This document shows, in pieces, positions 31,740 to 41,692 of a stretch of 64,000 nucleotides of DNA. Origin of the DNA: Isochrysis galbana (Eukaryota > Haptophyta > Isochrysidales > Isochrysidaceae); assembly GCA_018136815.1 (NCBI GenBank), contig CM030941.1, positions 610,939 through 674,938 on the forward strand. The letters are read 5' to 3'. The stretch's first letter is position 1. Each line of letters begins with the position of its first letter. The notes beneath the pieces were generated by a model that was not told the DNA's origin, did not search any database, and saw only the letters and a list, made by a program, of their open reading frames with translations. The position numbers and the translations under genes are program-made.

Positions 31740-33031
31740 GAGAGACGAGAGGGGGGGGGGGAGAGAGAGAGAGAGAGAGAGAGCAGAAGAAGAAGAGGGA
31801 GGGGCGGGGGAAGGGAGGACAGGCAAGGGGAACGGAGGTCGGCGTCGGCCAACGGCGCGATGCTCGCTCTCACTCTCTCTCTCTCCGTCTCTCTCTCTCT
31901 CCCCTCTCGCTCTTTCTCACCTCAATCTGCCCTCTCTTCCCTCTCCTCCGCGGCGATCTCGTCGAGAGCGCGCGCTCCCCCGTAGTCGCCTTTGGGGGGG
32001 GCGGGGGGGGGGGGGGGGGGGAGGAGTTGCATAACGCCTGCCAGCCGTGAGTGGTGGGAGAGGAGAGTTGGCGTGGAGAAGAGAATGAAAAGGGTGGGAG
32101 GAGAGGGGGCGCGAGGCCGACGGCGGCTCGAGGACATACGTGTGAGAGGGCCCTCTTTCTTTGACTCACTCTCTCTCCCCCCCACCACCCTCCGCCCTCC
32201 CTGCCTCCCTCTCTCTCCCCCCTCCCCACCCCACCCCGCTCCTCTGTTTCTCTCTCTCTCCCTCTTTCTCTCCCTCTCTTCTGATACCCCCTCCACTCTC
32301 TCTTCTTCTTCTTCTCTTCTCTTCTCCGTCGTTCTCTCCATCTGCACTCATCTTCGTTGATTTGAGGACCTTTGAAATCACCCGCCTCCCCGTAAGAAAG
32401 TAAAGGGGGCGCTTACGTCCCCCCCCCATCTTTTCTCGAGGACGAGTCAGAGAGCCACTCGACGAGCCGTTCTGAGATTCAGAAGTTCTGAATCTATAAG
32501 AGAACTCCTCCAGAAGAAGAGGGGAAGGGGAGGAGGACCAGGAGAGAGAGAGAGCAATCTCCGCGACGCACACACAGGGCGAGAGAGCAAGCGAGAGAGG
32601 AGAGAGAGGAAAGACAAGAGAGAGAGAGAGGAAAGACGAGAGAGAGAGAGAGGAAAGACGAGAGAGAGGAAAGACGAGAGAGAGAGAGAGAGGAGAGAGG
32701 AAAGACGAGATGAGAGGGAGCGAGACGAGAGAGGAGAGAGAGAGTAGGAGGGGCGAGGGAGGGGGGCGGCGGAGGGACCCGGGGAGGACACCGCGAGGAA
32801 CCTCCCCCCCCCCCCCGACGGCTCCTCCTCCCCCTTTATCCCAGTTTTCTCTCTCTCGTCCTCAAAGAAGGCCTCCTACTCTGTGGGAGGGGGGGGGGGG
32901 GAGGGGGGGAGGGGGAGAGAGCCGACGGGGGGATGGGGGGGGGGAAGAGGTGAAAGAAAGCATGGGGGGACCCTTCCCCCACTCCCCCCCGTGAGCGCGC
33001 TCGAGAAGAGAACAGGGGGGAAGGGGGGGGG

Positions 33032-33103
<72 letters not shown>

Positions 33104-33260
33104 CTTTCCTCTCTCTTTCTCTCTCTCTCAAGGGGGGGGAAGGGGGGGGGGGGGGGGCGGAGGCGAAAGGAGCGCACCCTGAGAGAGCGCTCGGGGAGTT
33201 GCGGCCCTACTAAGTAAAGTACCCTTGGGGCGGGGGGGGGGGGGCGGGGGGGTTCCGGCG
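31740..33260. repeat. Low-complexity belt: GA, CT, poly-G and poly-C tracts
   Basis: GA run at 31750-31785; poly-G at 31997-32022; CT-rich 32160-32345; GA with GGAAAGAC units 32585-32745; poly-C 32800-32815; G-runs 32888-32945; CT runs 33033-33130; G-runs 33132-33162 and 33230-33251. All long frames through it are artefacts. The part at 32340-32540 is ordinary sequence with no gene. Confidence 0.9.
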
Positions 33261-33568
33261 GAAGAGCCGCTCAACGGCTCGCCCCGCCCGACGGGCACGC
33301 CGCACACCACTCCGCACCGCACCCGCGATCACTTCTTACAAAAAAAGGGAGGATCAACGACTCTAGAGTCTGTAGGAAGTACCTGGAAAGAAGTGCTTCC
33401 CGTGGGAAAAGCTGACACTGCTGCAGTTGGGCTGTCCCAGTCGGCGTAGGGGTCCTCTCAAGGTGGGTACGTGCGGGCTTTCCCTTGAAGGAGACCCTAC
33501 AAGGCATATACGTATACAGCATATACACGCCAAGCCCCAAAACTGTGTATCATACACAGGTCGCTGAG

Positions 33569-33725
33569 GTAGGGCGGTCAAACAGTGTTTTTTTTATAAG
33601 GGGTGAAAAAATGACCATCTCAGAATTGAGGAAATTTGAGGATTTTTCACGGTAGAAAGTTCCCAATACACCCAACTAGCACATATCCGGGGTCCATTAG
33701 GACCCGGACCCCCCCTTGGGCCCCC
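33569..33725. repeat. GTAGGGCGGTCAAACA dispersed repeat, copy 2
   Basis: Shares the start motif, then AACTAGCACATATCCGG and GGGCCCCCACAAGAAAACG-like words, with the copy at 54266-54445. Confidence 0.75.
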
Positions 33726-33762
33726 ACAAGAAAACGTCGTAATCAAAAAAAGACAGAAGACG

Positions 33763-34650
33763 CTAAAATCGCAAAAGCTTGAAAAGCTCAACTTCAAGTC
33801 GAGACCGGGCGCGCTGCGTGCCCATTTTCGACGATCCATCCGGATGGGAGACCCCGCCAGATACTAAATACACAGGCCCCACCCGCATGGTCACGCCAAT
33901 CGGACAGGCCGCGCCCCGAAACCTCGTCGAAATCACCCATCCGCCGAGCCCATTGAACGTTGAGCCGTCGCCGAGTGAGGCGGTCGACCCTGTAGAGTAG
34001 ACCTGAGGGAGAAGCAATCCACTTAGTAGTAGAATCATTTTCCGCCAGGTCGGATGTGGCGCCGTCGGAGAGGGCTTGTTGTGCGTGGTAGTCTAGGCGA
34101 GTAGCCTCAACAATCTCATCGAGCGTGGGCGTGCCCACGGCGAGGTAGTCGGCCGAGATAGAGGCCGTGTCGACGGTGGTCAGCCTCGCTCACGTGTTCC
34201 CAAGCGCTGTCTTCGAGCGGGTGGGCATGGGGGTCGAGCTTCGGGTAGCCCGAGGTCCCGAGGAAGGTGAGCTCAGCTCGCTCGCGGAATGGATCTACGA
34301 GCAGCGACTCGTCTGACGGAGCGGTTGATGGCGCCGCAGTGTTCGAAGGGTCTTGCGGAGACTCGGAGGAGCCGCCGGATCCGACGAAATGGACCCCTTG
34401 TGCCTTGTGGGCCAAAAGAGGTTCCCGCTGCTCCCATGGACGGAGGGGGGGCGGGACTGTGAGAGGGCGCGGTCGTAGGCGCCAAGACGGAATTTGTGCT
34501 TGTCGAACACGCGATGACTACAGGCTCATAGGCAGAGGGCCGTTCGATCGAGCCGGCAGCTGACGCGGTCGTGGAAGGATCGTTGTTTGTTGCTTGCGGG
34601 AAGATGTCTGAGAGGTCATAGTAGAAGTCGGGTCTGACAGTGTCTGCCAT
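33763..34650 (-). pseudogene. Decayed ORF with two or more frameshifts, unknown family
   Basis: Read on the minus strand from 34650: MADTVRPDFYYDLSDIFPQA and on to about 34440. It then shifts frame (GVHFVGSGGSSESPQDPSNT, DPFRERAELTFLGTSGYPKL), shifts again near 34180 (PTLDEIVEATRLDYHAQQAL), and shifts once more near 34010 (STGSTASLGDGSTFNGLGGW to a stop at 33763). The four pieces join head to tail as one ~290-residue protein. The neighbourhood is transposon-rich, so a mobile-element gene is likely. It belongs to no family I recognise. Confidence 0.5.
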
Positions 34651-34984
34651 CGGGCGCTACGAGCGATGAGGTAGACTGAAGGTCGGAAGATTGCGACGCG
34701 TGGCGTCAGAGGGTACAGACGAGGCTAGCTAACGAGCTAGTGGACTAGTGGAAGAGAGGGAGAATGAGAATGAGAGCTTCTTAGGTCCGAGGTAGACACG
34801 GGAGACTACAGCACATGGACTAAAAAAGTCTGAGGGCGAAGAACCACACAGACTAACCCAAACGGAGCGAAAACTAAGCACACCTGGACGGACGGCCAGG
34901 CGTCGGCACCAGGGCAATACAGCAACGCGCAGGCATGCAACAGAGGGGTCGGCACAACGAGGGCAGACCTCGCTGGGGAGCTAC

Positions 34985-36302
34985 GACCGAGGGACGAGAG
35001 AAGACAGAAGACAGTCATGGAACCTTTGATGACATCGAGAGAAAGTCAGAGAAGAGGCGGTATACCAATCAACGAGACCTTGTGTCGCATTCGCGAATCG
35101 ACGCTCGTTAGGCTTCTCTCTCCTCTTCGTTCGGTATTTATCGTTATAATTCTCTCGTTCTCGTTCTCGGTCAAAAACTTCGCGTGGACGCCTAGGATCT
35201 AGGGTTGTGGAGCGCCCTCTCTCTTTCTCTCGAAGAGAAGGGAAGTTTCCCCACCTTTCTTCCTCCCAGGCGCCTCGCAAAAGGTTTAATTCGCTATCTT
35301 TCCGCGTTTCTTTACCTGCTTCTGGGGGCAATCAGGTTTGGTTTGCCATCTCCCCTCGGAGATCGATTTAGGTTCGCTGCTTGGGTGAGGGAATCTTTCT
35401 CCTTGGTCCTTGGTTTGCCATCTCCCCTTGGAGATTGATTTAGATTCGCTGCTTTGGTTTTGGGTTATCTTTCCCCTTGATGCAAGTTGCATGGAAGCCC
35501 TTGGTCCCGTTGGTTTTTGGTTTTCTCCTCCCTTGGTTGCTACTCGGGGTTGCTCGATAGAAACGTCTAGAAGGTCCACGCTCAACAGCAAGATTTCTTC
35601 GATTGCAAGGATACCTCGCTGCGATCTGTATCCAATGTGATCGCCGTGGTTGCGCGACATAACGTTCCTCTTCGACTTTCCGCCTTGGTGGCAAAATCCA
35701 AAGCGAAGACACGCTCCGACCGTCGCTGCGGATTCTCTCTCTCTCTCGCTCTCTCTCTCTGTCTCTCGCGACGTGTTTGAGTTACCGGCGATGTGGGGTC
35801 TCGGTTATTTCATGTTTTGCTTGGTTTGGGTGAATGATTCTAGTGTGTTCGTGAGTCGGTGTCGCAGCATCGTTGGATCCGACGTCTTGTCGTCAGTCGT
35901 CATCCGTCGCTCTCGCTCTCGTCGCTCTCGCTCTCGTAACACTCGTACCCTACAAACTCTCCTTACCTCACCAGCCCCTGCCAACACAGCCCTCCTCTCA
36001 CTCACCCTCGCCTCTCGCCTCTCGCTCGATGTCGCTCTCGCCGCCGTCCTCGCCCTCGCTCAAGCCCGCCTGCCCGCCTTCCTCTGCTGACGGGCCTCAG
36101 CCCGTCAGCGTCTCCGAAGTCGTCTCCTCCGCCGCGCCTGCCGCCGGTCTGCCTCCTTCCTCATTGCCCTCAGGCCCCATGGGCCATCCCAATTCGTCAC
36201 CTTGAGGCTTAAAATAGCCCACAGGTAGTTAGAAGTAAAAGCCTGTCATCGTATGAAATACGACAGTATAGCGGGTTACTCTATTTAGAGCTTCCAGGTA
36301 AC
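34985..36302 (+). mobile_element. Second-type hairpin-headed element coding fragment, split by LTR
   Basis: 35020-35082 and 36200-36280 are the two halves of a coding region that is continuous, on the other strand, at about 57425-57565: MEPLMTSRESQRRGGIPINE before the LTR and VKACHRMKYD after it. The LTR 35083-36199 separates them. The hAT-like MITE at 36311 follows. The upstream boundary of this copy was not found. Confidence 0.7.
35083..36199 (+). mobile_element. Solo LTR, copy 2 (1117 bp)
   Basis: Starts TGTCGCATTCGCGAATCGAC and ends CCAATTCGTCA (TG...CA). It is flanked by CCTTG (35078-35082 and 36200-36204). About 300 bp longer than copy 1 through internal tandem duplication, e.g. the word TGGTTTGCCATCTCCCCT appears twice (about 35338 and 35411). 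It ends with the same AGGCCCCATGGGCCATCCCA region as copy 1. Confidence 0.88.
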
Positions 36303-36310
36303 CCTCGGGC

Positions 36311-36534
36311 CCTAGATGGGAAATACGGTGCTGGGGCCTGCAAATACAGCCAAATACATATGTATTTGGCCTCTGGCCTCTGGCCTCTGGCCTCCTGCCT
36401 CCTGCCTCCGGCCAAATACATTTCAAATACAAATACATTCGAGGCCTACAACCCAGGACGCGCTTCAAATACAGCCAAATACACATGTATTTGGCCTCTG
36501 GCCAAATACGGTAAATACGTATATCCCATCTAGG
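36311..36534. mobile_element. hAT-like MITE, 224 bp
   Basis: Terminal inverted repeats CCTAGATGGGAAATACG and its reverse complement at the right (ATATCCCATCTAGG). Flanked by 8-bp duplications CCTCGGGC (36303-36310) and CCTCGGAC (36535-36542), one mismatch. Interior is made of CCAAATACATATGTATTTGG palindromes and GGCCTCTG repeats. Confidence 0.85.
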
Positions 36535-36689
36535 CCTCGGACATTCTCCCAGATGCGTCTAAGATTCGTCTGCCTCCTTACAGAGGCGGCATGTGCCGTC
36601 GCGTCCCGCGTAATTATTTTTATCCACGACTTGTAATAGACGCCTCTGCAGTGAAGAGTCAACTCCCAACTGTCGGGACGCCGCGGGGG

Positions 36690-37505
36690 ATGGCGACCGC
36701 ACGGCCGGAGCTGCTAGTCATCCTGTCGCTCGCGCGGAGCGCATGGGCGGACGAGACGTACGCGGCGTCGACAGGCTACTGCAACGATAAGAGCACTTCG
36801 TGTGCTGGATGGGCCAAGAGCGGGGAGTGCCAGGGCGAGAACAGCGAGATGCTTGCGCGGATGTGCCCGCTGTCGTGTTCCACTTGCCAGCTGGAGTGCG
36901 CGGACAAGCATGAGTTCTGCGGCAGCTGGGCGAAGAAGGGAGACTGCGCGACCAACCCTGGGTACATGATTAAGGAGTGTCCCACTTCCTGCGGCATCTG
37001 CACACCCACCTGCAAGGACATCCACACCGACTGTCCCGGCTGGAGCTCTGCTGGCGCGTGCGGTGAGAACCCCAGCTACATGCTGAAGACGTGCCCTGTT
37101 TCGTGCGGCGTGTGCAAGGACGAGTGCAAAGACACGCATCCAGACTGTCCGGGTTGGGCCCTCTCGGGCCACTGTTTCAAGAACCCTGGCTTTGTCCTCA
37201 AAACCTGTCCTGCAAGTTGCGAGGTTTGTGGGGACTCTCTCTGCGCTGACAAGAATGTCACACAGTGCGAGATCTGGGGACCGGATCAGTGCAGCCTCAA
37301 CCCAGGTGCCATGCTGCGCGATTGCCCCAAGACATGTGGTGTCTGTAGCTCCGTCTGCTACGACAAGGAGGAGGCCTGCGGCGACTGGGCCAGCAAGGGA
37401 GAATGTGAAGCGAACCCCGCGTCAATGCTAGCCTTGTGTCCACAGAGTTGCGGGGTGTGCCAGGAGCTGGAAAAGTATAAGAAGGAGATCAAGGACGAGA
37501 TCTAA
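36690..37505 (+). CDS. Secreted protein with six ShKT domains
   Basis: 271 aa, intronless, ATG at 36690. A signal peptide (MATARPELLVILSLARSAWA) is followed by six tandem ~38-residue ShKT-type modules. Each has the spacing C-x6-C-x2-WA-x-x-G-x-C-x2-NPxxM-x3-CPxSCGxC (six Cys, three disulfides). It ends in a short Lys/Glu tail (ELEKYKKEIKDEI). The domain is named after a sea-anemone peptide but is widespread in secreted enzymes and extracellular proteins of algae; nothing here indicates toxicity. Module 5 (NVTQCEIWGPDQCSLNPGAM) carries an N-glycosylation sequon. No enzyme domain is attached, so a cell-surface or extracellular binding role is the most one can infer. Frame also open upstream to 36591, without a better start. 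Confidence 0.92.
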   Translation: MATARPELLVILSLARSAWADETYAASTGYCNDKSTSCAGWAKSGECQGENSEMLARMCPLSCSTCQLECADKHEFCGSWAKKGDCATNPGYMIKECPTSCGICTPTCKDIHTDCPGWSSAGACGENPSYMLKTCPVSCGVCKDECKDTHPDCPGWALSGHCFKNPGFVLKTCPASCEVCGDSLCADKNVTQCEIWGPDQCSLNPGAMLRDCPKTCGVCSSVCYDKEEACGDWASKGECEANPASMLALCPQSCGVCQELEKYKKEIKDEI

Positions 37506-37965
37506 TTTTGAATTGCGGCGTGCTACAAGTCACTCCTCATTCCGTGTCAACATGTACAGCACACAACTTCTCCCGTATTTGCGCACCAATGGTACTGGAG
37601 CACACACACTCACCTTTCATCGGGTTCAAGCATGTCATCACGACCGTTTGGAACGATCAAAGAGAGATAGGCCTCAAGGCTAGGGGAGATTGAGACAGAT
37701 AGGGGGCAACGTAGTGATCGGCGGCCGGCGCTCATTCTGGAGCATCATCATTCATGTGAATCATTCCTCATGTTGCACGCGATTTTGGATCGCATTGCCG
37801 AGCACGTGGTGTCCGGGCCGTGTGGACGCCGGACACCCGGGTACGCGGACGAGGATGGATAGGGGGTATCGCGGCGAATGGGGATTTTTGGGGAGAGGTT
37901 GAGAGAGCGCGCGCCGGTCCACCTTTGAAAAAACCCACCGTGTGCAGAGGGGGTTGTGCAGCGTG

Positions 37966-38217
37966 ATGCTTTGGATCACCCTGCTGGTGGCAGTGGCGCT
38001 AATGGCGAGCGCGACGATTCATAGTCTATTGAAGCAGGGCGGCGATTCGCCGGGAGCCATAAGCGGCGCAGGTGCAATGGGGGGCGGCGCAGCCCCCACA
38101 TCTACCGCGGCGCAGACGCGATCAAGGTGTGAGTGCGGCTATCACAGCCGCACACTCTGCAGCTGCTTAGCTTTGGTTTTCTTTATGTATCGCCCCTGTG
38201 CAAGAAAATGCCATTAA
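37966..38217 (+). CDS. Possible small membrane or secreted protein, or first exon
   Basis: 84 codons from ATG 37966: MLWITLLVAVALMASATIHS is a good signal/anchor segment, then a Gly/Ala/Pro-rich stretch. A possible splice donor (gtgtgag) follows AQTRS; downstream of it the frame becomes Cys-rich (CECGYHSRTLCSCLALVFF). Unrecognised; could be the first exon of a gene disrupted by the insertions to the right. Confidence 0.35.
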   Translation: MLWITLLVAVALMASATIHSLLKQGGDSPGAISGAGAMGGGAAPTSTAAQTRSRCECGYHSRTLCSCLALVFFMYRPCARKCH

Positions 38218-38539
38218 ATGCCGCAATTGTTGCCGTTCGACCCTCAAAACTTTTGTTTCCGGAGTTGCGGGGGTAAAAACAAATCTGGACCACATGTTGC
38301 ACTTTCTCATAAGTTGCACCTGGACAAATAATGAGGCCAGAAGCGTCGTTCATTTGGTCCCACCCTGCACCCTGCCAAGGGCAAGGGCAAGGGCGTGAGA
38401 CATCAATACCGGTAGATACCTCACCTACTTTTGTCTTCTCGTTGGGGGACGCGCAGGGGGGCCATTTGCCATCAAAAAGGGGACACAATATAGGGGCGGC
38501 CGAAAAATGTAAAATATATCTGCCCTCTCACTCTCACTC

Positions 38540-38784
38540 TCACTCACCGCGACTGCCGGCCGCTCTCTGATGGCTGATGGCGGGCCGCGGGCCACGGCCA
38601 CGGGCCGTGGCTTGTGCACACACACCTGATCCGTCTTCCGTCTTGGCCGCTGCTCGCGGGCGCTTCGGCGGCGTTTCGTTGGCCATGGCCCGTTCGGCCG
38701 GCTCGGAGGGGGTGACGGCACAAGAGGAGGAGAGCCACGCACGCTCCATGACCCTATCTTCTATCTTTTTTAAAGATAGTTTCA
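38540..38784 (-). mobile_element. Hairpin-headed element head, truncated (minus)
   Basis: Minus strand: hairpin ACTATCTTTAAAAAAGATAG, then GGTC and ATG 38749 opening MERAWLSSSCAVTPSEPAER and later ETPPKRPRAAAKTEDG. That is the same N-terminal pattern (MERA, then KRPR) as the other copies. A frame stop lies at 38540. The full-length copy starting at 38783 has inserted inside this hairpin. Confidence 0.7.
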
Positions 38785-40347
38785 ACTAAGTTTATACTTA
38801 GACGCGATGGAGCGCGCCGCCGCGACTCCCCTCTCCTTCGGGCCCCCCGCCGAGGGCGCCCCACCAGCGACCATGGAGCAGCCGCTATCGAAGCGGCCGC
38901 GTCCGCCCACCGAGGCCGAGCAGGTGCGTGCGACTCCGGTCGCGCCACACGGCCCGTGGCCCCGGCCACACCACCCATGGCAGCCATGCTGGCCTCCCCC
39001 ATGGGGGACAGCAGGCTGCTGGAAGCATCCCATCAATGCCAGGCTCATGCAGCCACCCTTCCATTGGGCATGCCTTATGGCAGAGGCCCCTCTCGCCCTG
39101 GCAAGGGTCGCGCTGCTCCGGCAGCGCGGCCCGAGGCCGGGTGGCCCTTATGGGCACATCATCCACTCCACTTCAACGCACAACACACTCTCCAGAAGCA
39201 CCCCCTCACACTCAGCACGCAACACACATGAGACACAAAGGTACGACCCCCCTGGGAGAGACCAGCGCCGAATGACACCGCCTACTGCCCGCGCCCGCAC
39301 GACACTGAGTACGGACACCCCCGACCCCGCCTCACAGGGACAAGACTCCGACGAAGACAACATCATCACAGACTCAGACGCCAACTTCGAGCTCTCATTC
39401 CACCAGGCCGGAGACATCATAATCCAGGACACGACGGTGTATGCCGCCATCGTCGAACTTCTCCTAGAACTCGAGGGAGTTGACCCCGAGCCAGACTTCT
39501 GGGCCCGCTCGGCGAGGGGCCCGTGGCACATAGCAGTCAACGAAGACTGCGCGCAACAGTTCAAGGCCAAATACGGCGACCTCACCATCATCCGCGTCTT
39601 GGGCCAAGACATCCCCGTGCGCGTCAGCAGATCGACGACTCAAAAAATCAAAGACAGACTATTCGCATACCCGAATTCCCCGACGCCGGATAGCCTTAAA
39701 GCCCTCTACCTAATAGCATGGAGATACATCATAAGCGACTTCTACAAAGTGGAATTCGAAAATCACACCTTCCACCACGTACCGGTTATCGAAAGAGTCC
39801 TAAGCAGGTTCACGGCCCTCGTCAGAGGTCGGGAACCTCCGGACAACTTCTTAACCGCACGCACGCGCAAGGCCTCCCTGGGAAGGAAGCCGAAAATCAA
39901 ATCTCCACACGACCTCAGCGCCCCTGTCTTCTTAACTAACAACAAAGGCGCCCTAGTCATGAGCACGAATCTATCTCTGGTAGCGGAAGCCCTCAACATA
40001 GCAGAGCGACTAGCCTAACCAAGCGACCCCGCGCCGCGAGCCGCCCACCATCCTAAAGTAGGCCCTAGACACACTGACCACAGCTGCCTGACACCCAGCA
40101 CAAGGAGCAAACACACAATAGCCGGTAGCCCGATGGCATAGGAGGAAGGCGCGAAACAGGCCATCGCGAATCGGCACACACCGTCTGCCACTGGAGACCC
40201 ACGACACCCAGCCCCTAGGTAGAGCACGAGGGGACGAGCCGCAAGGCAGGTGTAGGGGGAGTGAAGGGAAACGGGCGAGGCTGCGAAAATACCGTGCAGG
40301 GTCGCGCGCGCGGCGAGAATATTAAGAAGTTTTTTTAAAGATAGTTT
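38766..40347 (+). mobile_element. Hairpin-headed element, full-length intact copy, 17-bp TSD
   Basis: Element proper is 38783-40330 (1548 bp). The duplication TTTTTTAAAGATAGTTT lies at 38766-38782 and 40331-40347. The head CAACTAAGTTTATACTTAG is followed by ACGCG and ATG 38807. The 3' end is GCGAGAATATTAAGAAGT. The 3' untranslated part (40019-40330) matches that of the 22.7-24.5 kb copy. Confidence 0.9.
38807..40018 (+). CDS. MERA-family element protein, intact copy
   Basis: 403 aa, uninterrupted. N-terminus MERAAATPLSFGPPAEGAPP with a basic KRPRPPTEAEQV patch at about 26-40 (possible nuclear signal). A Pro/His-rich linker of ~120 residues and a Thr/Ser/Asp-rich acidic stretch follow. Then the core NFELSFHQAGD, TVYAAIVELLLELEGVDPEP and RGPWHIAVNEDCAQQFKAKY, and a C-terminal domain: DRLFAYPNSPTPDSLKALYL, IAWRYIISDFYKVEFENHTF, GRKPKIKS. 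The last two regions are shared with the copies at 23-24.5 kb and 49.5-50.2 kb while the linkers differ, so the core and C-terminal domain appear to be under selection. No reverse transcriptase, integrase, nuclease or zinc motif seen. The position (first and only ORF after the hairpin) recalls ORF1/gag-like proteins, but that is inference. Confidence 0.82.
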   Translation: MERAAATPLSFGPPAEGAPPATMEQPLSKRPRPPTEAEQVRATPVAPHGPWPRPHHPWQPCWPPPWGTAGCWKHPINARLMQPPFHWACLMAEAPLALARVALLRQRGPRPGGPYGHIIHSTSTHNTLSRSTPSHSARNTHETQRYDPPGRDQRRMTPPTARARTTLSTDTPDPASQGQDSDEDNIITDSDANFELSFHQAGDIIIQDTTVYAAIVELLLELEGVDPEPDFWARSARGPWHIAVNEDCAQQFKAKYGDLTIIRVLGQDIPVRVSRSTTQKIKDRLFAYPNSPTPDSLKALYLIAWRYIISDFYKVEFENHTFHHVPVIERVLSRFTALVRGREPPDNFLTARTRKASLGRKPKIKSPHDLSAPVFLTNNKGALVMSTNLSLVAEALNIAERLA

Positions 40348-41692
40348 AGTCCCTTGCTAGCGCATGAAGCATGAAAAACTTTCCCTTAGTATCCTCCCCT
40401 TCTGGTATTCGCCCCTTTACTCCTTCCCCTTTTGTTGCTAGGTTGGTTGATCGCCTGACGTGAGTTGGAGCCTGAGAGAGTGCCGAGGCAAGGCGCCCCC
40501 CCATGAATTGTGAATTGTGAGCACTCGGTATAAACATAGTTAAGTCTCCGGATACTTATGACTTATGAAAAAGCTCCTGTCCGCACCACGTGTAAGGAGG
40601 TGAACAATGTCCCTTCCACGGAAAGCCAACTCATGGTCGGAGTATCGTCTTTGATCAAGTGTTTTGTCGAAAACCTTCCTAGCTCGTGTTGGCTGCGCGA
40701 AGTCGCGCAGCTTTGCACAGCTTCGTGAATATTCGATTGCGTAAGCACTAGTTAGTATCGATTTGCTTTCGAGAATGCGATACCACCGTAGTGGATTCTA
40801 TAGAAATCCGTTTTGGTGTGCCTCCACGCTAGTACGTAGGTATAATATTTTCAAAGAGGGTGGCGTGGGGTACTCCAGGTATATGAAGAGTCTGACTAGC
40901 TCGCCATTTTGTCTTCCGACCGTCGACCGTGAGTTGTGCCCGGCCTGAACCCGGCGAGCTTGTGGAGTAGCAACCCCACAGCCAACGCAGTGAGCACAGC
41001 GTGAATGTTAACATGATTTGTGTGGCTCGAGGAGTGGAGTGGCTGTGGCTGTGTGTGTGGAGTGAGACTCAAAGGAATGTTGTGACCAAGTATGGGGCAC
41101 ACCAGGGACACCCAGGCTCACAAAGGGCTGAGCACGGGGGGCACTGGGGCTGGAGGGAGGCGAGGCACCAGCGGGGACACCGCCAGCACGAACATGGGGC
41201 GACGCGGGGCGGGACAGCTTGCCCAGAGCCCCTGGGAGTGCGGCCATGGGGGCGACTCTCGGGAACTCTGGACACAAACAAGAGAAAGAGCGGGAGCAAC
41301 ACCCGGGACACGGGGAAAGCGCAAACAAGGAAACAAAGGGCGCGCACACACAAGAAAACAAGGGAGGGGGATCGAGCATGATCAACCCCGACCTAACACA
41401 CTTGGGGAGAGAGAGAGAAAAGGGGGGGGGGGGGGGATCGGGGGATCCCGATCGGACGGAGGGGACGCGGACGAAAACTCGCAAAGGGGGGAAACCAAGG
41501 GAGAGAGGCTCCCTTGGGGAAACCTAAGGGCGGCTCTCCCCCTAACCGCGACAATTTGTATCGTAGTTGGCGGAAGAGTACACGACTTGTATGTAATATC
41601 CTTTCGCTGAGGGGTAACCTTTGTTTGGCCACCCTGCCCCTCCCGCCTTCATCTCCTAAGCCTTACTGTGCGGGCAATCGCATAGACCTATT
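40348..41692. other. Intergenic; purine-rich tract
   Basis: At 40527-40545 CGGTATAAACATAGTTAAG resembles a decayed element head on the minus strand. 41000-41530 is purine-rich on the plus strand, in the style of 16150-16640 (both contain GGGGAAACCTAAG or GCGGGAAACCTAAG near the end). No gene supported. Confidence 0.4.

Noticed and set aside
36690-37505. Toxin gene call for the ShKT protein
   Set aside because: The domain name comes from a peptide toxin, but six tandem domains in an algal secreted protein give no evidence of toxicity.
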